A stretch of DNA of 64,000 bases from Alphaproteobacteria bacterium (lineage in GTDB: Bacteria; Pseudomonadota; Alphaproteobacteria; RF32; CAG-239). The DNA lies in the NCBI GenBank assembly GCA_017445475.1, contig JAFSUB010000009.1, positions 1-64,000 of the forward strand. Reading direction: 5' to 3'. The translations under genes were made by a program, and so were the position numbers. Below, piece after piece: positions 8,915 to 20,201 of this stretch (within the stretch, counting starts at the first letter, position 1; every line of letters begins with the position of its first letter). The notes under the pieces were generated by a model. It made no database searches and was not told where the DNA came from. It worked only from the letters and a program-made list of their open reading frames with translations.

Positions 8915-9178
8915 TTATTCTTCTTCCAAAATGTTAAGCAACTTTCTGACGCATTCGTTTTTGAGCTGATAAAAAACGTTTTGCGCCTGACGTCTGGTTT
9001 TAAGAATGTTTGCTTTGCGAAGCAGCGCCAAATGCTGTGAAAGCGCCGACTGCGACAAATCAAGCTTTTTTTCCAAATTGCCGACGTTTTCCTCATTATT
9101 CTGCAAAAGGGTCAAAATTTCAAGTCTTTTTGCATTGGCCATTGCCTTTAAAATGATTGTTTTCTTTTTTAAGGTCAT
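8915..9178 (-). CDS. ArsR-family winged-helix regulator
   Basis: 87 aa. The segment ANAKRLEILTLL..NVGNLEKKLDLSQSALSQHLALLRKANI is a classic ArsR-type winged helix, with the recognition helix QSALSQHLALL. The usual metal motif (ELCVCDL) is missing and only one Cys is present near the C-terminus, so a metal sensor of the SmtB type is unlikely; a redox or sulfur signal is possible but not shown. Start 9178 is preferred over the longer frame because AAGGAGAACAAA precedes it. It sits upstream of the flavin reductase gene. Confidence 0.88.
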   Translation of the reverse strand: MTLKKKTIILKAMANAKRLEILTLLQNNEENVGNLEKKLDLSQSALSQHLALLRKANILKTRRQAQNVFYQLKNECVRKLLNILEEE

Positions 9179-9305
9179 TTTGTTCTCCTTTTTGCTTAAA
9201 ATAATCTTTGACACTTTTTTTTTGAACAAGAATACAGCTAATTGCTATAATGTTGTTGATTTGACGGCAGAACTGGCATAAAAAGAAAGACAATGGAGAC
9301 GAAAA

Positions 9306-9557
9306 ATGAAACAGGAAGATTTGAAAAATTTAACTTTTGAAACCGCTTTGCAAAAACTCGAGCAAATCGTCCAGTCGCTTGAAGCCGGACAAATTAAGCT
9401 TGATGACGCTGTCGAGGCGTATGAAAAAGCAATGTTTTATAAAAAATTTTGCGAAGAAAAATTGAATGCCGCTTCGCTTAAAATTGAAAAAATTGAAAAC
9501 AATCAAGCCGGCAAACTTGAGCTTAAACCGTTTGACCAAGAGGGAGAAAATGCCTAA
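9306..9557 (+). CDS. xseB: Exodeoxyribonuclease VII small subunit
   Basis: 83 aa with the XseB signature: FETALQKLEQIVQSLEAGQIKLDDAVEAYEKAM, then an acidic tail. Partner of XseA in degrading single-stranded DNA; xseA is not in the window. GGAGAC precedes the ATG. It overlaps ispA by 8 nt, the usual xseB-ispA arrangement. Confidence 0.95.
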   Translation: MKQEDLKNLTFETALQKLEQIVQSLEAGQIKLDDAVEAYEKAMFYKKFCEEKLNAASLKIEKIENNQAGKLELKPFDQEGENA

Positions 9558-10443
9558 CATCAAAAAAGAGCTTGCCTCTTTTGGCGCGCGTTTTAACAGC
9601 GATATTGTCGCACTTTTTCAAAATATCACCACCCCCGAAGGACGCGTTTCCCGTGCAATGAAATACAGTGTGTCAAACGGCGGAAAAAGACTGCGCCCCT
9701 TTTTGGTGTGCCAGTGTGCCGCCCTTTTCGGTGTTGATTACACAAAAGCCTTTATGGCGGCAGCGTCGCTTGAAATGCTTCACACATATTCGCTCATTCA
9801 CGATGATTTGCCGGCGATGGACAATGACGATCTGCGGCGCGGCAAACCAACCTGCCACAAGGCTTTTGATGAAGCAACGGCCATCCTTGCGGGCGATGGA
9901 TTGCTCACTTTAGCGTTTGAAATTTTGGCCGATTCAGATTATGCCGATGAGGTCAAGATAAGGCTCATCAAGCTGATGGCGCAAAATGCGGGCGCGTTTG
10001 AGGGTATGGTTGCCGGACAAATGCTAGATTTGTACGCATCGTCTTTAACATCGTGTGATGAGGTTGAAAATGTGATTACCCGCATCGAAAAAATGAAAAC
10101 GGGATGTTTGCTTTTATATGCGTGTCAGGCCGGCGCCATCATCGGCGGGGCAAACAAGCTTCAATTTGAAGCCTTAAGCCGATATGCACGAAAAATCGGT
10201 CAGGCGTTTCAAATTGCAGACGACATTTTAGACGTTGAGGGCAATCAGGCAAAAGTCGGCAAAACGCTCAAGAAAGATTCCGTGCAGGGCAAAATGACGT
10301 TTGTTTCGTGTTATGGGCTTGAAACGGCAAAAAAAATGGCACAAGAACTTGTCAGGCAAGCCAAAGATGAGCTTGTCGTTTTCGGCGGCAAGGCCGAAAC
10401 CTTAAAAGCCTTGGCAGATTTTATCATCAACCGTGAATATTAG
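9550..10443 (+). CDS. ispA: Polyprenyl (farnesyl) diphosphate synthase
   Basis: 297 aa. First Asp-rich motif DDLPAMDND (within HDDLPAMDNDDLRRG) and second motif DDILD, with GGKRLRPFLV near the N-terminus: a trans-prenyltransferase that condenses IPP with DMAPP/GPP. The five residues before the first motif fit a short-chain (C15) enzyme, and position after xseB supports ispA. The start ATG 9550 overlaps the end of xseB by 8 nt and has AGGGAGAAA before it. dxs, often next in other bacteria, is absent here. Confidence 0.95.
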   Translation: MPNIKKELASFGARFNSDIVALFQNITTPEGRVSRAMKYSVSNGGKRLRPFLVCQCAALFGVDYTKAFMAAASLEMLHTYSLIHDDLPAMDNDDLRRGKPTCHKAFDEATAILAGDGLLTLAFEILADSDYADEVKIRLIKLMAQNAGAFEGMVAGQMLDLYASSLTSCDEVENVITRIEKMKTGCLLLYACQAGAIIGGANKLQFEALSRYARKIGQAFQIADDILDVEGNQAKVGKTLKKDSVQGKMTFVSCYGLETAKKMAQELVRQAKDELVVFGGKAETLKALADFIINREY

Positions 10444-10452
10444 CAAAAGTTT

Positions 10453-11346
10453 TTAATCTTTGAGTTCTTCCAAAACTTTGCGGGCATATTGGCGTAAATC
10501 TTTGTTTTTCATTAAAGAAAGTTTGATGTTTGCTTTTGCCAAATCTTGATTGGTGCCGCAATCAAAACGAACAGACTTCGTTAAAACACCTGTTAAAGGC
10601 TCACCTTTCTTTTGCACGGCCAGATTGATGGCATCGGTTAGGTTTATTTCGCCGTTTGTGCCTTTTTGCACTTTGGGGAGCAAATCCATCACAACGTTTG
10701 GCAAAATGTATGGCCCCATGCTTGCAAAGTTTGACGGCACATTTTCAAGCGCCGGTTTTTCAACCAAACCTTTGGCACGAACAATGTTTCCCTCGCGCAC
10801 AGCGTCGACAAGTGCGCCGTAACGCACCATTTCTTCTTTTGGAAATTCCATAATGTTTTCGACAACCCCGCCCGTTTTTTCATAAACATCGCAAAGCTCT
10901 TTTAAAATGCAACCGCCGTCAAGGTTGATATACACATCGTCCGGCCACATCACAACAAAATTGCGTTTGCCGACAATCTCTTTTGCCATTAAAATGGCGT
11001 GGCCGTTGCCCAAAGGTTTTTCCTGAAGCGCAAATGAAAATTTCATATTTTGGGGAACAATATCGAGCAAAATTTTGAGCAAATCAAGCTTGTTTTTTTC
11101 TCTTAAATTGTTTTCTAAAAATTCATAAGGGCTGTAATATTGCTCAAACATATGTTTGCACGATTGGTCGCTGTATATAAACACAATTTCCTTAATGCCG
11201 GCTTGCTTGCAACAATCAACGGCATATCCGATAATCGGAATACTGTTTAAGGTTAAAAAACCTTTATGCAAAACTTTTGTGGCGGGCAGGTTGCGCGTTG
11301 AAAGCCCCGCAACAGGCAAAATGCAAACTTCGGGTTTTTGAAACAT
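10453..11346 (-). CDS. GalU-like nucleotidyltransferase (UTP-glucose-1-phosphate uridylyltransferase family)
   Basis: 297 aa, normal for GalU. It opens with PVAGLSTRNLPATKV, where GalU has AGLGTR..LPATK, and the following PKE motif reads HKG. Other features agree with GalU: PDDVYI in the metal-binding strand, LVEKPALENVPSNFASMGPY, GEINLTDAI and FDCGTNQD. It should make UDP-glucose or a related NDP-sugar for envelope polysaccharide. The altered glycine-rich loop and HKG leave room for a different specificity or reduced activity. It stands alone, convergent with ispA. Confidence 0.8.
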   Translation of the reverse strand: MFQKPEVCILPVAGLSTRNLPATKVLHKGFLTLNSIPIIGYAVDCCKQAGIKEIVFIYSDQSCKHMFEQYYSPYEFLENNLREKNKLDLLKILLDIVPQNMKFSFALQEKPLGNGHAILMAKEIVGKRNFVVMWPDDVYINLDGGCILKELCDVYEKTGGVVENIMEFPKEEMVRYGALVDAVREGNIVRAKGLVEKPALENVPSNFASMGPYILPNVVMDLLPKVQKGTNGEINLTDAINLAVQKKGEPLTGVLTKSVRFDCGTNQDLAKANIKLSLMKNKDLRQYARKVLEELKD

Positions 11347-11450
11347 TTGTCGCCTCTCCTTGAAATAAAATATAAGACGGTTTGAATATAACAGCTTTTT
11401 TGAAACAAAGCAAGACTAGAAAATTTTTTAAAAGTTATCCTAATTTTTTT

Positions 11451-11490
11451 AAAAAAAAGACTCTCTGCCTTGTGGCAAAGAGTCTTTTTT
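11451..11490. terminator. Terminator downstream of gyrA
   Basis: GACTCTCTGCC-TTGT-GGCAAAGAGTC stem flanked by A and T runs. It ends the gyrA transcript on the minus strand. Confidence 0.85.
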
Positions 11491-11506
11491 GATTTGTCTT
11501 AAAGAT

Positions 11507-14299
11507 TTAATCTTCGTTTGTTGTTTCGGGTTCTGAAACAACAGACACATCTTCTGCTTCCAAAACATCCGTTTCTTCAGCATTTTCAATGTCTTCTTCG
11601 TCGCCCTTATCGGCGTCAAGCTTTGTTACCGAAACAACATGCTCGTCTTCGGCCGTTCTGAACAAAATCACGCCTTGCGTTTTGCGCCCGGCAATACGGA
11701 TATCTTCGACGGGCATTCTGATGAGTTTGCCGGCATCGGTAACCATCATAATCTGGTTGTCGTCTTCAATCGGGAAAGAGCTGACAACCTCTTTGTTTCT
11801 GGGCGACATTTCCATATTGGCAATGCCTTGCCCGCCGCGTCCCGTTACGCGATATTCATAAGAAGAGGAACGTTTGCCGTAGCCTGTGGTGGTAACACTT
11901 AAGATAAACTCTTCAAGTTCGGCCATTTCTTTGAATTTTTCGGCCGTCAAAAGGTTTAACAAGCCTGTTTGCTCCGGGCTCACATAAACATCTGTCCCTT
12001 CCTCTGAAATCATATGTTTCATGGCGTTGCTGACTTTAAGATATTCTTCGCGCTCATCAGCGTTGGCTTTGATGTGCTTTAAGATTGACATTGAAATCAC
12101 CTCATCGCCTGTGCCGAGCTTAATGCCGCGCACGCCGGTTGAATTGCGGCCGACAAACACCCTAACATCTGTTACGGCAAAACGAATGCATTTTCCGGAT
12201 TTTGCGGCAAGCATCACATCATTGTCTTCATCGCAAAGCGCCACATTAACAAGCTTATCGCCCTCGTCAAGTTTCATCGCGATTTTGCCATTTGACTGAA
12301 CATTCACAAAATCCATCAAAGAGTTGCGGCGCACGTTGCCTAAAGCTGTGGCAAACATAATCGACAAGTCTTTGCACTCTGCCTCGTTTTCGGGCAGTTT
12401 CATAATCGTTGTGATGTTTTCGCCCTCATCTAAAGGAAGCAAATTCACAAACGGTTTGCCTTTAGAGGTTGGAGAACCGAGCGGCAACTTGTAAACCTTC
12501 ATTTTGTATACCAAACCTTTTGACGAGAAGAACAATACTGGCGTGTGTGTTGAAGCAACAAACAGGCGGGTTACAAAATCTTCCTCTTTGGTTGTCATGC
12601 CCGATTTTCCTTTTCCGCCGCGTTTTTGCGCCTTATAAGCGTTTAAGGGCACGCGCTTAATGTAGCCAGCTTCGGTTACGGTAACCACCATGTCTTCGCG
12701 CTGAATGAGCGATTCGACATCGGTGTCATATTCAATGTCTTCAATTTTGGTCAGTCTCGGTTTGGCATATTCGGTTTTCACCTCAATGAGTTCATCTTTC
12801 ATAATGCCATAAAGCTTTTCACGGCTTGCAAGAACAGATAAAAATTCTTTAATGTCTTCGCCCAAACTTCTTAATTCGTCGTGAATTTTGTCGCGCTCAA
12901 GGCCGGTTAAGCGTTGCAAGCGCAAATCCAAAATCGCTTTAGCTTGGTCTTCCGACAAACGGTAAATGCCGTTTTCAACTTTATGATCCGGTTCATCTAT
13001 AAGCTGGACCAAAGCCTCAACATCACCTGCCGGCCAATCGCGCGAGACAAGAGCATCTTTTGCATCATTCGGGTTTGGTGCGGTGCGAATAAGCTCAATG
13101 ACCGGATCCAAATTTTCAACCGCAATGGCAAGCCCAACCAAAATATGCGCCTTGTCGCGCGCTTTGCCAAGCTTATAAATTGTGCGGCGGCGAATAACAT
13201 CTTCCCTGAACTCAACAAACGCACCGATAATGTCTTTTAAGGTGAGCATCATCGGGCGACCGTGATTGATGGCAAGCATATTCATGCCAAAGCTTGTCTG
13301 AAGCGGGGTGTATTTGTAAAGCTGGTTTAACACAACATCAGATTGAAAGTCTTTTTTAATTTCAATAACAACACGCACACCCTGACGGTCGGATTCATCT
13401 CTGATGTCCGAAATGCCCTCAACGCGTTTTTCCTTGACAAGCTCTGCAATGCGTTGAACAAGCGCCGCTTTGTTGACCTGATAGGGAATTTCGTGAACAA
13501 TAATCGCTTCTTTGTCTTTTCTGATTTCTTCGATGGTGCATTTGGCACGCATCATAATCGAACCGCGTCCGGTTAAATAGGCCTGTTTGGCGCCCGTTTG
13601 TCCCAAAATGAGGCCGCCTGTCGGAAAATCCGGCCCCGGAACAATCGAAATCAGCTCGTCGGGTGTGATGTCCGGATTGTCGATATAAGCACAGCAAGCA
13701 TCAATCACCTCGCCCAAATTATGCGGCGGCATATTGGTAGCCATACCGACGGCAATGCCGTTTGAGCCGTTGACCAAAAGGTTTGGAAAACGCGCAGGCA
13801 AAACGGTCGGTTCTTCAAGCGATTCATCATAGTTCGGCATAAAGTTGACGGTGTCAAACTCAATGTCATCAATCAGTTTTTGCGAAACTTTTGCAAGCCT
13901 TGCTTCCGTATAACGCATGGCTGCCGCGCTGTCGCCGTCCATCGAACCGAAGTTGCCTTGTCCGTCAACAAGTGTTAAACGCATTGAAAAGGGTTGAGCC
14001 ATACGCACCATTGCCTCATAAATCGAGCTGTCGCCGTGGGGGTGATATTTACCCATCACATCGCCGACAATACGCGCCGATTTACGATATGGTTTTGTGC
14101 TGTCATAGCCGTTTTCATACATGCCGTATAAAATGCGGCGGTGAACCGGTTTTAAACCGTCGCGCACATCGGGCAACGCACGCGAGACAATCACACTCAT
14201 GGCATAATCCAAATATGAGCGGCGCATTTCTTCGCAAATGCCGGTGGGGGTGATGTTTTCGGCCGTCTGAACGGCGGAATTGATTTCGTTTTCTTCCAT
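11507..14299 (-). CDS. gyrA: DNA gyrase subunit A
   Basis: 930 aa, somewhat longer than the E. coli protein because of an acidic C-terminal tail (about 35 residues rich in Asp/Glu). Winged-helix catalytic region with [23 protein letters not shown], catalytic Tyr in [10 protein letters not shown], and a C-terminal beta-pinwheel with the GyrA box as QKRGGKG, which separates it from ParC. At the quinolone-region positions 83 and 87 (E. coli numbering) the residues are Ser and Glu, so no classical resistance change at Ser83. AAAGGAAC precedes the ATG. Transcribed alone. Confidence 0.98.
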   Translation of the reverse strand: MEENEINSAVQTAENITPTGICEEMRRSYLDYAMSVIVSRALPDVRDGLKPVHRRILYGMYENGYDSTKPYRKSARIVGDVMGKYHPHGDSSIYEAMVRMAQPFSMRLTLVDGQGNFGSMDGDSAAAMRYTEARLAKVSQKLIDDIEFDTVNFMPNYDESLEEPTVLPARFPNLLVNGSNGIAVGMATNMPPHNLGEVIDACCAYIDNPDITPDELISIVPGPDFPTGGLILGQTGAKQAYLTGRGSIMMRAKCTIEEIRKDKEAIIVHEIPYQVNKAALVQRIAELVKEKRVEGISDIRDESDRQGVRVVIEIKKDFQSDVVLNQLYKYTPLQTSFGMNMLAINHGRPMMLTLKDIIGAFVEFREDVIRRRTIYKLGKARDKAHILVGLAIAVENLDPVIELIRTAPNPNDAKDALVSRDWPAGDVEALVQLIDEPDHKVENGIYRLSEDQAKAILDLRLQRLTGLERDKIHDELRSLGEDIKEFLSVLASREKLYGIMKDELIEVKTEYAKPRLTKIEDIEYDTDVESLIQREDMVVTVTEAGYIKRVPLNAYKAQKRGGKGKSGMTTKEEDFVTRLFVASTHTPVLFFSSKGLVYKMKVYKLPLGSPTSKGKPFVNLLPLDEGENITTIMKLPENEAECKDLSIMFATALGNVRRNSLMDFVNVQSNGKIAMKLDEGDKLVNVALCDEDNDVMLAAKSGKCIRFAVTDVRVFVGRNSTGVRGIKLGTGDEVISMSILKHIKANADEREEYLKVSNAMKHMISEEGTDVYVSPEQTGLLNLLTAEKFKEMAELEEFILSVTTTGYGKRSSSYEYRVTGRGGQGIANMEMSPRNKEVVSSFPIEDDNQIMMVTDAGKLIRMPVEDIRIAGRKTQGVILFRTAEDEHVVSVTKLDADKGDEEDIENAEETDVLEAEDVSVVSEPETTNED

Positions 14300-14459
14300 G
14301 ATTTTAAAGTTCCTTTGAGCGATTTGTTTTTCTTGTGCCCTTAAGATAGCAGAAAACGGTTTTGTTTGGATTTTTTTTGCTTTTTATACCCAAAAAAATT
14401 AACCATTTTTTGCTCAAAAGCCAAAAAAACCACCTTAAAATTGATGTTTTCCTGTTTTT

Positions 14460-15854
14460 TTATTGATTATATCCGCCGCCGGTTGCTTTATAAAAAGCAA
14501 TAATGTTTTGATAAACAGAACCGTTACTTTCAACAAGAGCCATTTCTGAAGAAAGCAAATTTTGCTCAGTTGTGAGCAATGCGGCATATTCTATCAAACC
14601 GCTTTCATATTTTTTGCGCATGGCCGAAAAAGCTTTGCGCATATTGTTTGTTGCATTTTGCTGAAAACGATTTTGTGCATAGCTTTTTTGCACGGCGTCG
14701 ATGGCGTTTGAAAGCTCGCTTACCGCATTCAAAAGTGTTTGGCGATAATTTTGATAAGTTTCCGCCATTTTTTGTTTTTCCAGTTCAATTTGTTTTTCAA
14801 GAGCACCCCAATGGAAAATCGGCAAAACGGCAGAGGGCTCGTAGCCATAAGTTTTGCCAGATGAGTTGAAAAGTTTGGAACCGGCGCTTGATTGAAACCC
14901 GAAAAGTGCGCTGACGGAAACGTTCGGATAAACGGCGGCAACAGCTTGCCCGATGGCCGCATTTTGTGCCACCATCGCTTTTTCTTGAGCCTTCACATCG
15001 GGCCGTGTTCTGATGATGTCAACGGGCAAATCGTAAAGCTTGTTTTTTTCAAAACGATACGCTTTTTTAATGGGGTTGTTTGTGGTTTTGAAAACACCTT
15101 CGGGCAAATTTTCGGGCAAGTTACCGGTTAAAACCGCAAGCGCATTTTGATATGCTTTAAGTTGATGTTTTAATGCAAAAATTTTTGCCTTTGTGTCTTC
15201 AAGCAAATATTTTGCCTGTCTGAAAGCGGCTTCATCTTCAAGTCCGGCCAGATATTTGTCTTGTATGCTTTTGAAAATATCGCTTTGAAGAGCTAGATTG
15301 TTTTGTGCAATACGCAGTTTTTCCTGATTTGTTTTAAGCAAAAAATAGGTGTTTGCCGTTTCGGCGACAATGGCAACGGTGATGTTTTGCATAGAGTAAT
15401 AAGCTTCTTGAGTCTTGGCTGATAAACTCTCATTTAATCGCCGTCCGGCGCCCCACAAATCAATTTCCCACGAAGCGTCGAAGCCGACCGAAAAATAGTT
15501 TGTGTTGGCGCTTAAAGGTGTGTTGTCGCTTGCTTTCATATAATCATAAGAGCCGGAAGCATTGAATGCGGGAAGATATTGTGTTTTTGATATGAAAAGA
15601 GCGGTTCGTGCCTGTCTTAACCGTTCAATGCCGATTAAAACGGAAGGGTTTGATGCGCTTGCGCGCTCAATGAGTGCATTGAGGGTTTCGTCTTGAAAAT
15701 CGTGATACCACGTCGGCTCGATTTTTAAGCCACACCCGTTTAATTTAAGGCTTTGCGCAATTTGCACATCTTCATACACGTCTTTTTTTTCAAAATCGGG
15801 ACCAACCGTGCATCCGCTCACGAACAAAACAACAAAAATTAAAATCTTAAGCAT
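14460..15854 (-). CDS. RND efflux outer membrane lipoprotein (NodT/OprM type)
   Basis: 464 aa. The signal peptide ends in the lipobox FVSGC, followed by TVGPDF, the standard opening of this family. Two outer-membrane efflux protein repeats follow, with [10 protein letters not shown] and [19 protein letters not shown] as typical helical-barrel blocks. It forms the outer membrane duct of the tripartite pump. Start 15854 is supported by GGGAGAAG just before it and an 8-nt overlap with the end of the pump gene. Last gene of the operon. Confidence 0.93.
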   Translation of the reverse strand: MLKILIFVVLFVSGCTVGPDFEKKDVYEDVQIAQSLKLNGCGLKIEPTWYHDFQDETLNALIERASASNPSVLIGIERLRQARTALFISKTQYLPAFNASGSYDYMKASDNTPLSANTNYFSVGFDASWEIDLWGAGRRLNESLSAKTQEAYYSMQNITVAIVAETANTYFLLKTNQEKLRIAQNNLALQSDIFKSIQDKYLAGLEDEAAFRQAKYLLEDTKAKIFALKHQLKAYQNALAVLTGNLPENLPEGVFKTTNNPIKKAYRFEKNKLYDLPVDIIRTRPDVKAQEKAMVAQNAAIGQAVAAVYPNVSVSALFGFQSSAGSKLFNSSGKTYGYEPSAVLPIFHWGALEKQIELEKQKMAETYQNYRQTLLNAVSELSNAIDAVQKSYAQNRFQQNATNNMRKAFSAMRKKYESGLIEYAALLTTEQNLLSSEMALVESNGSVYQNIIAFYKATGGGYNQ

Positions 15855-18800
15855 TTTTTTCTTCTCCCGCATTTTGAGGCGCAAATTTTTCTTTTAAGGT
15901 TTCAAAAAAGGCAAACAAAGCCGGAACAAAAATAATGCCCACAAAGGTTGCCGCAATCATACCGAAGAAAACCGATGTGCCGATGGCGCGCTGCGAGGCC
16001 GCGCCGGCACCTTTAACGATAAGCATCGGAAAAATCCCCAAAATAAAGGTTAAGGCTGTCATCAAAACGGCTCTGAATCGTTCGGCCGCACCCTTTTGCG
16101 AGGCTTCTAAAATGCTGTAACCGGCGTCGCGGTAGTTTTTGGTAAACTCCACAATTAAAATGGCGTTTTTGGCGGCAAGTCCGATGAGCATAATCAGGCC
16201 GAGCTGAGCATATATGCTTAAATTTTCGCCCATAAGATGCAAACCGACAAACGCGCCCAAAATGGCAAAAACCGTTGAAAACATAACCGAAAACGCAAGC
16301 AGCCAGCTTTCATAAAGCGCAACCAAAAACAAATAACAAAAAACAAGCGCCATACCAATCAAAACAGCCGCCAAGCCCCGCGCTTCAATTTCTTGAAGCG
16401 ACAGGCCGGTCCACGCAAGGGAAAATGTTTTCGGCAAATATTGCGCTGCTGTTTTGATAATGCCGTCAATGGCCGTTCCGCTTGAAAAGCCTTGCGCACT
16501 TTGTGCATTTATGGAAGCCGCGCTGTAAAGGTTGTAGCGTGATATAATTTTCGGACTAACCTCTGTTTTGATGTTTGCAAAACTTTTGAGCCTGATTTTT
16601 TCACCCGCTCTTGAGCTGACATAAATGTTTTCAACATCTTCCAAATTGCGTCTGTAAGCAAAATCTGCCTGAACAATCACCTTATTGACTTGTCCGTTTA
16701 AGGTCATATTGTTGACATAGCGCGAACCCAAATTGTTTTGCAGGGCGCCAAACAAGTTTGAAACCGGAACATTAAAACTTTCAAGCTTGGTTCGATTGAT
16801 ATCAAGATAAGCGTGTGGTGTGTCGGAAGTGTAAGTGCTGAATGCATATTCAATTTCGGGCAGAGCGTTCAGTTTTTCAAGCAAAAGCTGAAGTTTGTCG
16901 TAAAGTTCATCTGGCGTTGTCGCCCCATCAAGAGCCAAAAGTTCAAAAGTCAAACCGCCCGCTTGTCCCATTCCCGGAATGGCAGGCGGTTCAAAAAAGT
17001 TGATGCTTGCTTCTTTTTGTGCGGAAAATTCTTTTGTTAAACTTGCGGCAATGGCTGCGGCAGATAAATTTTTTGTTTTGCGCTCGTTCCAGTTTTTCAG
17101 ACCGATAACCGCCATGGCCACATTTTCGCCTTGCCCGCCGAGAAGATTGTAGCCGGCGACGGTAACCACAAAATCCACACCTTCTTTTTTCATCACGGCG
17201 GCGGATAATTTATGCAAAACGTCTTGTGTTTTGTTCAAAGGGGCGGTGTTTGAAAGCTGAACGCTTGAAAAGATAATGCCTTGGTCTTCTTCAGGCAAAA
17301 ACGAGGTTGGGGTAAACTTAAAAGCCAAAAAAATCAGTAAAACGGCACCCAAAACGCAAAAGACGGTTCGAAAAAGCTTTGAAGAAAAGAATGTAACAAA
17401 AAAGATATATTTTTGCTCACAATATGATAAGCCGTTGTTGAAAAGTTCAAAAAAACGGTTTTTCTTTTTTTTGAGCACATCTTTCAAAAAAATGGCGCAA
17501 AGAGCCGGGCTTAATGTTAAGGCGTTGATTGCCGAAAAAACAACAGATGTTGCAATAGCCACCGCAAATTGCTGATAAATTTTGCCGGTGATGCCCGCCA
17601 TCAAGCCGACCGGAATAAAAATTGAAAGCAAAACAAACGTTGTGGCGACAATGGCACTTGAAATTTGGCTCATTGCTTTAACCGAGGCTTGATAGGCGTT
17701 CAGCTGTTCTTTTTCCATCAAATATTCAACGCGTTCGACAACGATAATGGCATCATCAACCACCAGACCGATGGCAAGAATAAAAGCAAAAAGCGTTAAA
17801 ACATTAACATCAAAACCAAGAAGATAGACAACGATAAAGGTTGCAATCAGCGAAACGGGAATGGTGAAAAGCGGAATAAGCGTTGTGGTGAATTTTTGCA
17901 AAAACACGAATGTTACAAGCGCCACAAGCGAAAAAGTGATGACAAGCGTTTCAATGATGCCTTCTATTGATGCCGAAACATATTCTGTTGAATCGTATGC
18001 CACCTCAAAGCTCATATCGGGCGGAAAACTTTTTGAAAGCGTGTCCACTTCTTTTTTGATATTTTTCATGATGTTAAGCGCATTTGAATTTGGTGTTTGA
18101 TTTAAGGCAATAATTACGGCAGGTGCATTTTTGAAAGAAGATTCTATGCCGTAGCTGTCGGCACCGAGCTCAACCTTTGCAACATCTTTAAGATAAATTA
18201 AGCCGCCGTTTTCATCGGTTGCCACAACAATGTTTTCAAAATCTTGAACGCTTGTGAGCAGGCCTTTGGCGTTTAAAGATAAAACCATTGTGTTGCCTTC
18301 CTCGGCGGGGGCCGCGCCAATGCTTCCGACCGATGCCTGAACGTTTTGCGTTTTAACAGCTTCAATAACGCTGTCGGCGCTTAAATTAAGAGCGGTCAGC
18401 TGCTCTGTGTCGAGCCAAATGCGCATACTGTATTGCGGTCCGAAAATTAAAATATCGCCGATTCCGTCAACACGTGCGAGCGGATTTTTAAGATTTTCAT
18501 AAGCGTAATTGCTTAAATAAAGGTTTGAATAGGTGCCTTTGGGCGAGCGCAGAACCAAAAACCCCAAAATATTCGGGTTTCTTGTGGAAACATCAATGCC
18601 TTGTTCGTTCACAACACTTGGAAGTTCGGAGGTTACCTGCTGCAAACGGTTTTGAACCTTAACCTGCGACATATCGGGCGAAGCCCCAACATTAAATGTT
18701 ACCGTTAAGTTATAATTGCCGCTGTCATCTGATGTTGAGCTCATATAAAGCATATTTTCAACACCGTTGATTTTGTTTTCAATCGGGGCGGCAACCGTGT

Positions 18801-18981
18801 CAACCAAAACTTCGGCGTTTGCCCCCGGATAGGTTGTTTTAAGCGAAATTTGCGGCGGTGTGATTAAAGGATATTGCGAAATGGGCAAAACAGCCAAGGC
18901 AAGCAATCCGAGCAAAACAAGCACAATCGAAACAACAATGGCAAAACGCGGACGATCAATAAAAATTTTTGAAAACATCAA
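15847..18981 (-). CDS. RND multidrug efflux pump, inner membrane subunit (HAE1/AcrB type)
   Basis: 1044 aa, full length. N-terminal [20 protein letters not shown], the proton relay in helix 4 ([12 protein letters not shown], with the Asp-Asp pair), two large periplasmic loops and the C-terminal half with [13 protein letters not shown] and [18 protein letters not shown] proton-driven trimeric exporter of amphiphilic drugs or bile-salt-like compounds; actual substrates are unknown. Its start overlaps the end of the fusion protein gene by 4 nt (ATGA), so the three genes are translated together. Confidence 0.96.
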   Translation of the reverse strand: MMFSKIFIDRPRFAIVVSIVLVLLGLLALAVLPISQYPLITPPQISLKTTYPGANAEVLVDTVAAPIENKINGVENMLYMSSTSDDSGNYNLTVTFNVGASPDMSQVKVQNRLQQVTSELPSVVNEQGIDVSTRNPNILGFLVLRSPKGTYSNLYLSNYAYENLKNPLARVDGIGDILIFGPQYSMRIWLDTEQLTALNLSADSVIEAVKTQNVQASVGSIGAAPAEEGNTMVLSLNAKGLLTSVQDFENIVVATDENGGLIYLKDVAKVELGADSYGIESSFKNAPAVIIALNQTPNSNALNIMKNIKKEVDTLSKSFPPDMSFEVAYDSTEYVSASIEGIIETLVITFSLVALVTFVFLQKFTTTLIPLFTIPVSLIATFIVVYLLGFDVNVLTLFAFILAIGLVVDDAIIVVERVEYLMEKEQLNAYQASVKAMSQISSAIVATTFVLLSIFIPVGLMAGITGKIYQQFAVAIATSVVFSAINALTLSPALCAIFLKDVLKKKKNRFFELFNNGLSYCEQKYIFFVTFFSSKLFRTVFCVLGAVLLIFLAFKFTPTSFLPEEDQGIIFSSVQLSNTAPLNKTQDVLHKLSAAVMKKEGVDFVVTVAGYNLLGGQGENVAMAVIGLKNWNERKTKNLSAAAIAASLTKEFSAQKEASINFFEPPAIPGMGQAGGLTFELLALDGATTPDELYDKLQLLLEKLNALPEIEYAFSTYTSDTPHAYLDINRTKLESFNVPVSNLFGALQNNLGSRYVNNMTLNGQVNKVIVQADFAYRRNLEDVENIYVSSRAGEKIRLKSFANIKTEVSPKIISRYNLYSAASINAQSAQGFSSGTAIDGIIKTAAQYLPKTFSLAWTGLSLQEIEARGLAAVLIGMALVFCYLFLVALYESWLLAFSVMFSTVFAILGAFVGLHLMGENLSIYAQLGLIMLIGLAAKNAILIVEFTKNYRDAGYSILEASQKGAAERFRAVLMTALTFILGIFPMLIVKGAGAASQRAIGTSVFFGMIAATFVGIIFVPALFAFFETLKEKFAPQNAGEEKNA

Positions 18982-20105
18982 ATCTTCTCCTTTGAAACAG
19001 CGTGTTTGTTTATTTCAAAGGAGCTCACCTGCTCGAGAATGATTTTATCATCTTTTTGCAAAGTGTTTTTAACAATAAAGCTGTCGTCTTTTGAAGCCAG
19101 AATTTCAACTTGAGCTTTGCTCACAACATCATTGCGAATCAGATATATAAAATTGCCGTTTTCTTCTAAATCGACAATGCTTTTGGGAAGTGTCAGCGCA
19201 TTTTTGAAAATTTTGGTGCAGAGCACATTGACATAGGTGTTCGGCGTTAAAATTTTGCCCACATTTTCAAAATCGGCATAAACGGCCATAGATGTTGTGG
19301 CTTTGTTTAAACGGTTGTCTGTATAGGCAAAATGTCCGGTTTCGGTGAAAATGTCGCCGTTTGGAAGCTCTAATGTGAGTGTTTCGTCTTCGAACGGCCG
19401 ATTTTTTTTAAGCTCATCCAAATATTCTTTGTCGGAAATTGAAAACACAACGCGCATGGGGCTATATTGCACAATGGAAAAAAGCGCGCCGGAGGCGGGG
19501 GAAACATAATTGCCTTCGGTTAAGGATACATCACCGACAATTCCGTCAATGGGCGCATAAATAAACGTGTAATCATAGTTCACCGTTGCCAAATCATAAG
19601 CGGCTTTTGAGGCCTCTAAAGCGGCTTTTGAAGCAAGATACGAAGCTTTTGCCGCTTCAAATTCCGAAGCTGAAACAGATTTTGAGGCTTTTTGAATGCG
19701 TGCAAAATATGATTCCTGATTTTGAAAATCAGCTTCGGCTTGAAGCGTGTTTGCATAAGCGTTTGCAAGTGAGGCTTTGTATTCGTCTTGTTTTAACGTA
19801 ACAAGCAAATCGCCTTTTTTAACTTTCTGGCCGCCGCTTACCTCAACTTTTTGAATGAAGCCGCTGATAAAAGGCTGAACAAAAACCTCATGCTTGGGCA
19901 ATACATAGCCGATGTATTTTTTTGTGAAAGGCACGTCTTGCGGGTTTACGCTTTCGGTTTGAAAAGAAAGTAAGGCCTCCTGATTATGTAGAGGTTGCTC
20001 TTTTGCAAGAAATTTTTTATCTGCAAAACGAACCGCGGCAGCTCCGGCAAGAAAAGACGCCAAAATCATGAAAACAAACAAAAGTCCGATTGTTTTTTTG
20101 CTCAT
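18978..20105 (-). CDS. RND efflux membrane fusion protein (AcrA/MexA type)
   Basis: 375 aa. One N-terminal membrane anchor (residues about 5-25, no lipobox Cys), lipoyl half-motifs [23 protein letters not shown] and [20 protein letters not shown] around a helical hairpin, then the beta-barrel domain. It bridges the inner membrane pump and outer membrane duct. First gene of the mfp-pump-duct operon; no local regulator such as a TetR protein is seen. Confidence 0.94.
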   Translation of the reverse strand: MSKKTIGLLFVFMILASFLAGAAAVRFADKKFLAKEQPLHNQEALLSFQTESVNPQDVPFTKKYIGYVLPKHEVFVQPFISGFIQKVEVSGGQKVKKGDLLVTLKQDEYKASLANAYANTLQAEADFQNQESYFARIQKASKSVSASEFEAAKASYLASKAALEASKAAYDLATVNYDYTFIYAPIDGIVGDVSLTEGNYVSPASGALFSIVQYSPMRVVFSISDKEYLDELKKNRPFEDETLTLELPNGDIFTETGHFAYTDNRLNKATTSMAVYADFENVGKILTPNTYVNVLCTKIFKNALTLPKSIVDLEENGNFIYLIRNDVVSKAQVEILASKDDSFIVKNTLQKDDKIILEQVSSFEINKHAVSKEKI

Positions 20106-20201
20106 AGCACATCACCTTAAAGTTTATAAAACTTCAGGTTTAAATAATAAGCACATTTGTCAATTCAACAAAGCTTATATAAAAAATTTGCGATTGAAGA
20201 C

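Noticed and set aside
11507-14299. Reverse-strand open frames inside gyrA, and similar ones in polA, the RND pump and other large genes
   Set aside because: They lie fully inside proven genes and carry no family motifs; products of codon bias.
18978-20105. Fusion protein as a lipoprotein
   Set aside because: The N-terminal hydrophobic segment has no lipobox cysteine, so a plain membrane anchor is more likely.
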